A stretch of DNA of 64,000 nt from Torymus aiolomorphi. Lineage: Eukaryota > Arthropoda > Insecta > Hymenoptera > Torymidae. The position numbers and the translations under genes are program-made. Under the pieces are notes generated by a model. That model was not told where the DNA came from. It saw only the letters and a program-made list of their open reading frames with translations, and searched no databases. Shown piece after piece: positions 40,423 to 50,424 of this stretch. The stretch's first letter is position 1; the number at the start of each line of letters is the position of its first letter. The stretch is from contig CM070873.1 of the NCBI GenBank assembly GCA_036365515.1, positions 178,884,104 to 178,948,103 of the forward strand, in the 5' to 3' direction.

Positions 40423-42176
40423 TTAGCAGGTAAAATAAGAGGATGCTTAGCATCTTCTTCGAGAAGAGAGTGAGAAAGGCGACCGCCCACCCTGAGTAAA
40501 TGATTTTGTATCATGGGATTTAACGGTAAGAGATTACTTTTCGTTAAAAGTTTACCTTTTCTCTGTAATTGTTGGAGTTCAAGTTTAAAATACGCAGCTT
40601 GCACTAGATAAGTCAGACACAGTCGGGTGTTCTCAATCTCACTAGCACTTATCTCCTTAGAGCACGGGGTGTGATGGCTTAGTAGGGATTGAAGAACAGT
40701 GATAAAACTAACAACGGAACTTGAAGTCTCCTTATCCTCAGTTTTCGAGTGGATTCTGAAGATGAACCTAAAGCAGTACGAAGCCATTCGTAACAACCTA
40801 TCAAACGATGAGTACTTATTAATAAGACTCCAAATTTCTGGAGTATTCTCAACAGAATTTGAAGTACTTTTACTAGCGACTAGAGTATGACTAGGTTGAA
40901 GATTCAGACTATTTACAGTAAAATTGAGCTTGTCATGAGACCTTGACCAGGGTTCATAGCTATCAGAGAGCCAAGCGGGACCTTTCCACCATAATCTGTG
41001 CGAAGCTAGTTTAGAAAGCTCAATACCTCGCGATATGACATCAGCAGGGTTGTCCGCTGATCGCATATGATGCCAATGTGCGTCAGGTAATAGAGTCTGA
41101 ATTTCCGAACACCTATTAGCTACGAACACTCCCCATCTAGATGGGTGGTCCTTTAGCCAGAAGAGGACATCCGCTGAGTCTGACCATAGATGAATACTTT
41201 CAACCTTAATTGGGAATGATTCCTTGAACGTTTGTGTAAGTCGAGCAAGTAGCAACGCAGCACAAAGCTCTAAGCGAGGTATGCTTAGCGTTTTAAGTGG
41301 AGCTACTCGCGTTTTAGCCACTTGAAGTGTGACAAGCACTCCTTGTGTTTGGATTAAACGCAGGTAGACTACTGCTTCATACGCAAATTTAGAAGCATCT
41401 GTGGATCCGTGGATTTCAATGAATTCGCATTGTGGCATGTATCCACTCCAGCGAGGGATTTTAATAAGACTGATCGAAGGAAGATCTTGCAACCAATTCT
41501 GCCAGCGATTACTAATTTTTAGAAGCCACAACGATTGCAGAATAATCTTAGCAGTGATTATGATGGGAGCTAGCCAGCCCATAGGGTCAAAGATACGAGC
41601 TATTCTAGACAGCACAGTTCGCTTGGTAAATAGCAGTTCGACTGAAGAGTCTTCGAAATGAAAACTAAAGCAATCATTATTGGAATTCCAATTCACATCC
41701 AAGATTGGTACGGAGGTTTCATAGGTAAATAGTGAGATTGAATCTGAAACTAACATATTGAGTGGTAAGCAGGTCAGTACTTCCGCATTGTTTGATGTCC
41801 ACTTACTAAGATTCAAGTGGGCTTGCTTGAAGTGCTGTATCAACTCATTTTGTTTCTGTAAGGCTTCCTCAAGAGAGTGAGCGCCAGAAAGAACATTATC
41901 CGAATACATTTCGATTCGCACAGATTCTGCTGCAATCGGATAATTTTTGCCGCAATCTTCAGCCAGTTTAAGCAGTGTGCGTATGGCTAGGTAAGGCGAA
42001 CATGCCAATCTATACGTCACAGTAGTCAATCGATAAGTTTGAATGGGTTCATGAGAATTGAAACGCCACAAAATAGATTGATAAGGATGATCAAATTGTT
42101 CGACACCAATTTGCCGAAACATTTTCTCCACATCAGCTGAAAGAGCCATCTTATATCTACGCCAGGCACAGATCAA
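40344..42176 (-). pseudogene. BEL reverse transcriptase, RNase H and linker, copy 2
   Basis: Open for 610 codons. It contains SADVEKMFRQIGVEQFDH, LTTVTYRLACSPYLAIR, the catalytic box as YSDN (41895-41906) instead of YxDD, IARIFDPMGWLAPI, RNase H motifs (IHGSTDASKFAYEAV, PRLELCAALLLARL, LWSDSADV) and the start of the integrase finger region. The first catalytic RNase H residue context (GSTDAS) is kept. The upstream part of the reverse transcriptase is in a separate broken frame (42506-42234). Confidence 0.92.
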
Positions 42177-42233
42177 AGCGACGGGATTCTGAAGAAGATT
42201 AGGCCCAACATATAGGAGGTCGTTGACCGAGAC

Positions 42234-44639
42234 TCATGATTTAGTTTTACTTGAGCCATTAAATACAGTACGTAACTTGGTCGTAGTACTTGTTTCTTTC
42301 CACACACCATGTTTAGGTAAGAAGGCTTGAGAGGTGTTAGATAACGAATCAAGGTTTGCGAGTGACATATGACCTAGGTCAATGTACTCCTTAATGAAGT
42401 CGATATAAGCTAATTTCAATTTTTCGTCTTTAGCGCAGCTTGCTTCGAGACGATTGAGTGCACGCAATGCGGCAGAATGGGAGCTCTCGAGATGAGCAGA
42501 CCTCAACTGGTCTCGACTTTTCCAGGGTAGACTTACTATATATTGCCCTTTTTCATCTTGACGAGCTGTTTTTTGATAGAAATCCTCTCATGCTTGTTCG
42601 TCAGGCGAGTAAGATTTTTTATAGACTGTTATTTCCTCCGCCCTCCAAAAATCTTGTACGAGCTCCAAAAGTTTGTCTTCATACACACATTCATTTGAGC
42701 AATGAAGAGACAATGGATCTGACCCGATTTCTGGGGTTGAAGTGGAAATATTGCCTGTTAAGAGCCGACCGAATTTAGAGCTTAGTGCTATCGGCTGAAG
42801 GCTCTGACCCTTAACAATTTGGCTTTGAATGATTTGCGCATAAGCGCTTGCACCGAGAAGAATATCGATGCGTTAGGGTTTGAAGTACTTGGGGTTTGCT
42901 AGCTGCAGCCCTCTAGTATTCGAAGTAAGTATTCGAGGTTACAAATACCACCTACGAGGGGGGGGGGGGGGGCTTATAAGAAGATAGTCTTGGCAAGACT
43001 ATAGAATCAACTTCTAGAGAATAAGTTGAATCAAAATGAGGTTGTATAGAAAGACGAGCTACTTTAGAAGACACGGCAGCTGTCTTTTCACCTATACCTT
43101 GAATGTGCGTATGACTAGTTCTACAATTTAGAGAAAGCAAGTTACACAAAGCTTGTGTAACAAGTGAGATTGGAGATCCAGGATCGATGAGCGCACGAAC
43201 TTGAATTTTGGTTCCGTTAGGACCAAGGGCGTTAACCCTAGCGGTGGCTAAAAGTACTCCTGTATATTTAGTACTTACTCCACTATTAAGGGAGTCTGCT
43301 TGAAAAGCAGATTGATCGTCCGCTGAAAAGACGAAATTGCCACAGTTTTGAGCTAAAGGCGGTTGATACTGAGTCAATCTGATCAGTCTGCGATGAACTG
43401 ATTACTTGATTGCTGTCAGTGTGCACCAAAGTGTGATGCTTAGATATACAAAGAATGCATCGGTACGTAGAAGAACAATTTTTTATATGGTGCTTCCCAA
43501 AACAATTAAAGCAAAGATTGAAAGATTTAAGACACTCTTTCCGCTCGGGAATCGATTTATTAAGAAATTGTTCACATCGATTTATGTAATTCGGTTCATT
43601 ACATAGCAAACATTTCCGTTTCTGATTGTTTTTTGCGTTTTGCGGCGACGCTTGATGAGAATAAGCTGTATGAGCATTGTCATGTTCTGGCTTACGCGAT
43701 TTTGAGTTGGGTGATGAAGTTTTAGGATTATTGTTCGAAGAGGTTCTAGTACCTGCTTCTATGGCCTCTAGAGTGAGTGTTTGACTTCGAAGAAATGCTT
43801 GAAGTTGTTCTATTGTCGGTGGATCGACACTATCACCTAGATGCTTTTCCCATTCTTTACGAGTATTTAAATCAAGACGATTCAGCGTAAAATGAACAAT
43901 TATATCACTACCTAAAGAAGCGGCTCTATTTAGAGAGGTCAGACTAGCGATGGGATTGAAAATTTCCCTATAAATCCGTTTGATTTCCGACGAAGAATCT
44001 GCCTTCATGAATTTAACTGAAAAGATTTCTGAGATGTGAGAGCTAACAATGCGACGTTGATTCTCGTAATATTCGATTAAAGCTGTCCATGCTCGGTCAT
44101 AATTATCACCAGATATTCTCCTGTAAGGTGAGGCGAAGATAATGCAATTTTAGAACAAGCGTTAAGTCATCGCGACGATGTATGACTGAACGAACGACGT
44201 CTCTAAAATTTTCCCAATTCGAGAATTTCCCTGAAAACTTTGGTAAATCTACCTTCGGTAAAGATTGAAACGAAACGTTAGTTGCATGAGCAGGACTAGT
44301 GGCAACTGGGGCGACATTCGAATTGGAGGAGCCTTGATTGGCATCTCTTTTTCTGATAGCCTTTAAGAAATCAAGAAATTCTTCTCGACGGACATAAAAG
44401 CTATCCTCAACCATATCACAGAGGTTAGTTGTAAAATAGGCGTGATTTTTATCAAGAGCCTCGAGCTTCAGAACTGACTTGTGATGTTACTGAAAAGTTG
44501 CATAATTTGCTTCAAGTCCGGCGAGACATGATTCCGCGTAACCTTCTGTCATGTTATCCTTACCTTTAGATTTGAAATTTTGAAATGAATTATTAATCCT
44601 AGCTTGGAGTAACAACTGTCTAGTATGTAGTCCCTCCAT
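42234..44639 (-). pseudogene. BEL gag, protease and 5' reverse transcriptase, copy 2
   Basis: The gag ATG is at 44639. A stop near 44490 and frameshifts break the first part; 44414-44106 and 44008-43286 hold KLPKVDLPKFSGKFSNWE-like sequence and the zinc knuckles CFNCFGKHHIKNC and CILCISKHHTLVH. 43377-42952 holds the protease motif LIDPGSPISLV. A 14-base G run (42958-42972, C on the coding strand) disrupts the frame after KPP. 42506-42234 resumes with LRALNRLEAS and HGVWKETSTTTKLRTVFNG. Confidence 0.9.
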
Positions 44640-46231
44640 TTTGAGATCAAGTTAAGTAGACTAGTAACAAATTTGACTTTAACCTTTGGTATTGAGTTAA
44701 CTATTCTTGCCCACTCGAGAGTAGAACAAGAAATAGTGAGAGTTACTACATCTAAGTCTTAACCTAGGTTATAATACTTATGCTAGTATGAACGTAGATG
44801 CGCTTGAAGATGCAACGTTGAGTGCATCTGCTAACGTTCCCACGGTGAATCAGCTAATGATCCACAGCGTTGACTGCACGAAGTGAAGTTACTACCGACG
44901 ATGTATTCAGCTATCCCTGCAGCGTAGTCAGCAACTGAATCAGCAATGCATCAGTCGTGATCCTCAGTTGAAAGCAATGAAACCTCTTATTAAGCGCAGT
45001 CGTCGTCCAATGAAACTGCAAGGTCACATAACATAAGTATTTGCTAAGTCAAATATTGCATTCAACTTTCTCAAGACAAGTTAAATATTATAATTCATTT
45101 TATAATAACTCAAACTCAATTAAGTTGTATTAATCTCAAATTAATTTACGCAAGTTGAATTAAAGTAACATTGACTAAATAAAGATCAATAAATTTTCTT
45201 AGTATTGCATGAAGAGACTAGAAAAAGTCGCACAAATAAATTTAAATAAAATTGGAACGCTATGTGTGTCCATCTAAAGTGCCAAAATATCCAAGCACAA
45301 TTGGATCAGCGATGAGAGCGAAGTAGATGGACTCGTCGTCATACTTCTTCAATCCGTTGATGCGCTCCCTCTTGTGGTGAGTGTTGGACTCGTCCGCCTC
45401 CTAATCTTCTTGGCGACGACGTATTCGGCTTCCCTGATGTCACACGGCCTGATGGTCGACTTCTTGTTGCCAATTCTTCTTTTCTTGTGTAAAGCTTGCT
45501 ATATGCACGGCGAGCTTCTCGCGCCGTGTTGCTGTAGCGAGAGATGTCCACGCAGGTACTACATGGATGAACTGGCGTGGACCCCGTAGCGCGTATAGGC
45601 GCCACGCGGGTACTCCTTGATCTGACTGTTGTGGACCCTGTAGCGTGTACACTGCACGCGGGTTGTCCGTATGCTGGCTCGTTTGAGCCCCGAAAATAGT
45701 TGCCCTTGATTGCAACGTTTAATTGATCATCGTACGAAGGCGATGACTCGTGAGCGGGTTTCACAACGCACGCTCTTCTCAGTTTGAGATTGCCACTTGT
45801 TACTCTTGGCTGCAACAAGATGGCTGCCGATCACCGTGCGAGCGTGGTAACTCTAGAGCTGGCTTTACAGCGCACGCTCTTGGCGACGTCTTGAAGTCGG
45901 TAGACACGCACACTCCAAGGCGTTTTCGGAAATGGAGAGAATAGCAATTGATGTGCTATTTCCCCTAGGAAGCCTTAGAAGGTGGCTTCCGAGTACGCGC
46001 GACGGCGGAACAAATGAGAGAGAGACAGCAACGTACGCGCGAAGTCGGCATGCGGGCACATGCGACTGTATCGGCACTCACAACCACAACCACTTTGATG
46101 CGTACCTGTGAAGAAGAAATGACTATCTCTACGCCACTCGAAAGTAGACGTAGAAGATAGAGAGAGTTTTCTTCTGCGCTATGGCCATGTCGCTGTTGAT
46201 GATCTCCCACGACCCGGCTCGAAGGACCAAA
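44640..46231 (-). other. Leader and primer-binding site of BEL copy 2
   Basis: Related to the leader of copy 1 (21757-23429). The primer-binding site (TTTGGTCCTTCGAGCCGGG on the minus strand) abuts the 5' LTR at about 46213-46231. Hairpins equivalent to two of the four in copy 1 lie at 45726-45747 and 45826-45847. Frames at 45339-45818 and elsewhere are not supported as genes. Confidence 0.75.
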
Positions 46232-46545
46232 TGTTTTTGTGAAGATAAGTTGGATGGATCGTGGACTGGAGAGGTTCAATAAATTGACGTTGTTTCGTGT
46301 CGAGAATAATGATGGGGCTTTATTAAGCAGTTCGTCGTGCCCCTTGGCGTACAATCATTGCTGTCTCTCGGCCGTCGTGCGTGGAGCAGACGCCGGCCAG
46401 CGCTGCGAAGTGCGATCGGCGTGTCTGGTAGTAGGGGGGCGGTAGAGAGACGCGTGGAGAGCGCTGACTGGTACAGCTCTCTCACGCATGTATAGGTGGC
46501 CGGAGTAGGGGAATGCTCTCGGCTGGTCACGTTGAATCCCGAACA
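46232..46545 (-). repeat. 5' LTR of BEL copy 2
   Basis: Same ends as the 3' LTR: TGTTCGGGATTCAACGTGAC to CACAAAAACA on the minus strand. It contains AATAAAGCCCC, a plausible polyadenylation signal, near 46315-46325. Confidence 0.92.
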
Positions 46546-47386
46546 CCTTATTTTATATGGAAATTATATATTTCTATCTTTAATATGTGGTTTGGAAAGA
46601 TAAAACATGGAATATGAAAAAAAATAAAGTATTAATCTATTTTCCCTACGGTTTTTCACATAACATCGAGATTTTTTATATTATTCTAATGTTTAGAAGG
46701 ACGCGAAAATCAATCTCCTTAATATAAAGCCCTTCAAAGTACATTGGTGCATTCAATTGCATGGGTGCTGTTTTCACGCCAACATTAAGGTACTGCTATA
46801 GGCCCGTTAGATTATTATTAGTATCTTTCGCCAATAGCCAAAAGTTACAGCTACTTCATAATAAGTTAAGTTATTCTAACGATTTTTATCAAAGTTGTCA
46901 TTGCGTTTTAATATCATTTTCACTTCTCTTGGTACAGATTTATTACACAACCCGAATGGAAAAAATAAACAGTACTGTAACGGAAATTATCGTATACTTC
47001 TGTATGTCTGCGTCCAATTAGGTACATTTCGGTACGTTTGCGTACGTTTTAATGTAGATCATTTTTTTATACATTGACAGATGAATTTGAAGAGGAAAGT
47101 CAAAAGTATAAATAAATAATTAATTATTCTTAAAAAATGTTGGTATTATTAATATTTGTAACTAGAATATTATTTTTAAATAAAAATATTACTATTTATA
47201 TTAAAAAAATTTTTTCAATTTATTTTTCATATATATATTTAACTCTTGTTTGTACTAACATAGAAGAATTGCATTAATTTTTAACTATATATTTAACTCT
47301 TGTTTGTACTAATATAGAAGAACTACATTAATTTTTAACTATATATTTAACTCTTGTTTGTACTAAGATAGAAGAACTGCATTAAT

Positions 47387-47417
<31 letters not shown>

Positions 47418-47502
47418 GCGACAGAGCGACAACTTTTCTACCATGAAATCGCACCTTAAAGGTTACTCCTGCGGTCTATTCGACTATATGTACTTGTATA
47501 TA

Positions 47503-47565
<63 letters not shown>

Positions 47566-47796
47566 ACCTATACACGTTATTTCTGGTAATCTACAGGGTC
47601 CTATAGTTTATCTCTTCAGAGTTCCCTATATAAGCGCGTGACTAAAGAAATAATATCCCTGGGGTTATTGACTCTAGACGCGTCCCAGAAATAACGCTTA
47701 CGCACAGAAAAATTTCCGGGACGTCCCGGAAAAAACAGCGCGTCCCGGAAATAACAGCGATGTACAGTGTAAACGTCCCGGAACGAACCGTTGCAG

Positions 47797-47860
<64 letters not shown>

Positions 47861-48062
47861 GCCTTAGCTATCGATACAATCACTTAGTGAGTGATGGTAA
47901 AGTAGTATTCACCCTGACCGCATAAATTTAAATTTCATATAATGAGTAAGAAGACTGATAAAGTTATCCCCTCCAGTTTATTACAATTCTTTATAAAAAC
48001 GTGAGTAGTCTACAGTGAATCATCAGTATTCATTTTAACTTTACCAATTCAAGATAGAAACT
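46546..48062. other. AT-rich repeats, no gene
   Basis: Contains a 54-bp x3 tandem repeat (47232-47393), TA microsatellites at 47389-47412, 47497-47562 and 47799-47859, and three copies of a CGTCCCGGAAATAAC-like motif with the palindrome CCGGGACGTCCCGG (47681-47780). The block GTGACTAAAGAAATAAT...GACTCT at 47639-47675 also occurs at 17178-17221. Confidence 0.7.
47232..47393 (+). repeat. 54-bp tandem repeat, three copies
   Basis: Units 47232-47285, 47286-47339 and 47340-47393. Each contains TATATATTTAACTCTTGTTT, GTACTAA and ATAGAAGAA, with one to three differences between copies. Confidence 0.93.
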
Positions 48063-48239
48063 ATGACTGAAGAAATTATAAGTGAATGTCTTGAACAAGT
48101 GCACCTGTTAAATAAAGGTGTAGACTTACTTTGTGCACAGAACGTGGATATAAATACAATCAACCGATGGAAAAAACATTGTCTTTCATCTAAAAAAAAT
48201 TTGAAACGTATTCTTAAATATAATATTAATATATAAATT
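48063..48239 (+). CDS. Small hypothetical ORF before the polymerase fragment
   Basis: 58 codons from ATG at 48063 to TAA at 48237. The peptide (TEEIISECLEQVHLLNKG...) is hydrophilic and could be helical. It lies directly upstream of the polymerase fragment on the same strand, in another frame. It may be a separate small gene of the same virus-like element or a displaced N terminus. I cannot assign a function. Confidence 0.35.
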
Positions 48240-48274
48240 TAGTAGTTTCACAGAAGCAAAATATTTTACATGCA

Positions 48275-50236
48275 ATGGGACGACTTATATGCCTTATTAT
48301 TAGACTAGATACTCTATTAAAACGAGGTGCAGGAGTTGCACAGCAAACAATTAAAAATAGAGTACGTTGGATAGACATTGATAGTGCTTTTGGAAAACGT
48401 ATGCGGACAAGTATCGTTGCAAATATTGCGCACATTGATGTCCATTCTTTTTTAGATGACGTCAAAATTTTATTTACCCGTTATGTAAAAAAATTATTTA
48501 AAGAAAATTATATTGATGCTTTAAAAATTAACGCAGTTCTTCTATGTAAGTACAAACAAGAGTTAAACAGCAACGGTGAAAAAGAAGAAAAAATTGAAGA
48601 GAAGCATTTTAATACAAAAAATGCTGAAATTTTTCTTTCAACAGATCTTGAGCAATGGTTCAATGAGAATAATAAAACTCCTCTGACATCTGACATTGAA
48701 GAATTTCAAGATAGAGATTCAGGTTGGTCTCTGCACTCCATACTAAATATTCAGATTAATATAACTAAATATAATCCTATGCGTAGTGGTAGTTCATACA
48801 TTCCTTTGCCAAAATTTATTCAAAACAAGAAGGCTTGTGTTAACGTACAAAATAGTAATAATCAGTGTTTTAAGTGGTCTATTTTAGCAGCTTTACATCC
48901 AATACCTACAAAAATAATCCTCACAGATTAATAAATTATTTATCACACGCCGAAGAACTAAATATGAAAAATATAGACTTTCCTGTTCCCTTAGGACAAA
49001 TACAGAAATTTGAGAAACAGAATTCTGAAATATCAGTTAATGTTTTTGGACTTAATGGTAAAAATATTGTACCATTATACTTAACATCTAGTAAAAAAAC
49101 TAAACCATGTAAATCTTCTTTTGATTGAAGAAATGGGTGATGAAAATGAAATGTTTCAAGATACAATATTTCATTACGTCTACATAAAAAACTTGTCCAG
49201 ACTTGTAGGGAGAAGCCTTTCAGATCATAAAGAAAAATGTTATATTTGTGATAGATGTTTACATTTTTTTAATGATTCAAATAGTCTAGCTAAACATGAA
49301 ATATACTGTAGTCAACTTAATAACGGTAGAATTAATCTACCTGAAGACGATAAAAATATCATAGAATTTAAAAATAACAAACATAAAAAAAAAATACCTT
49401 TTATAATTTCTGCTGATTGTGAATGTTTATTGAAGTCTGCTATTGAGTGTAAAAATGAAGAAAGTAATACAGCTGTTTTTCAAAGACATGAAATATTTAG
49501 TATTGGTTGTTACTTAAAATGCAGTTATAATGATTGTCTTTCATATTATAGAAGCTATAGAGGTAAAAATGCAGCTCTTTGATTCGCTACAGAATTAAAA
49601 TGTATAGCAAAATTGATTGAAAATATATATTGTAATGCAGAACCTATGGAAACGCTAACATTAGAGCAAAATGTTGCATTTTTTCAAGCTGAAACATGGC
49701 ATATATGTTGTAAGCCATTCAATAATACTAGCATTAAAGTTCATGATCATTCACACCTTGATAAAACATATAGAGCACCAGCTCATGCATCTTGTAATCT
49801 TAATTATAAAGATTCACGAATTATACCTGTAGTATTTCATAATCTTAGTGGGTATGATGCTCATTTTATTATACAAGATGTTTCTAATCATTTTCCCGAA
49901 AAAGTTGATTTGCTGCCTTTAAACAAGGAAAGATATATTGCTTTTACAAAACATATAGAAAATAGTAATATAAAATTACGATTTATTGATTCTTTTAAAT
50001 TTATGGCTTCTTCGTTAGATAAATTAGCATCTTATCTCGATGAATACAATATTATATACTCTCAACTTCCAGGCTTGGATGAAAAAAAAGTTAAATTGCT
50101 TACAAGAAAAGGTATTTTACCATATGAATATATTGATTCTTGGGAAAAATTAGATGAAACAAAATTACCAGCAAAGGATAAACTTTATAGTACACATAAT
50201 GATTCAAACATATCAGATGAAGATTATAACCCTATT
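48275..50236 (+). pseudogene. Polinton/adintovirus-like family-B DNA polymerase, N-terminal part
   Basis: Three frame segments with one extra stop: frame 2 to about 48905, frame 1 to about 49100, then frame 2 to about 50236 with TGA at 49580. Recognisable parts in order: EFQDRDSGW and GSSYIPLP (48710-48810), a C2H2-like finger (CYICDRCLHFF...KHEIYC, 49240-49310), the first exonuclease motif DCE (about 49425), a zinc/HNH-like patch (HICC...HDHSHL...APAHASCN, 49700-49795) and NLSGYDAHFI, the second exonuclease motif (about 49845-49870). The polymerase catalytic motifs are absent because the homology stops near 50236, just before the giant palindrome. The family is known from virus-like elements in insect genomes; the exact lineage is uncertain. 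Confidence 0.72.
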
Positions 50237-50424
50237 GAAAAATATCGCGCGATGATCGTGCCAGTTTATCGACCATTTTCTGGCGCGATAATCGTGCGAT
50301 AATCGCGCGAGTTAACCGAAATTCAACATTAAAAAATAAGTTTTATTTCCACAACTGTGTACGTGCTTGCGTAATTGACAAACATTATGACTGTAAATGT
50401 ATTAGTGTGTAACTACAGTGTTAA
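50237..50424. other. Junction with repeated CGCGATNATCGTGC motif
   Basis: After the polymerase homology ends, CGCGATGATCGTGCC, CGCGATAATCGTGCG and ATAATCGCGCGA occur within 60 bases, partly inverted. Similar AATCGCGCGATTAA lies inside the right palindrome arm (about 57566). It may be the end of another element. Confidence 0.5.

Larger units (their letters stand above)
39255..46545 (-). mobile_element. BEL/Pao LTR retrotransposon, copy 2
   Basis: Minus-strand element: 5' LTR 46232-46545, 3' LTR 39255-39573. TCTTA (39250-39254) and CCTTA (46546-46550) flank it, a near-identical 5-bp duplication. The primer-binding site abuts the 5' LTR. The interior is close to copy 1 but with different lesions; its reverse-transcriptase to RNase H frame is open for 610 codons. 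LTRs share only their central part with copy 1, so the two belong to related subfamilies. Confidence 0.95.

Noticed and set aside
45339..46546. Frames of 60-160 codons in the leader and LTR of BEL copy 2
   Set aside because: They lie in the untranslated leader or LTR and differ from the equivalent frames in copy 1; no conserved protein.
48226..49166. Minus-strand frames over the polymerase fragment
   Set aside because: Shadows of the plus-strand coding sequence, which carries all recognisable motifs.
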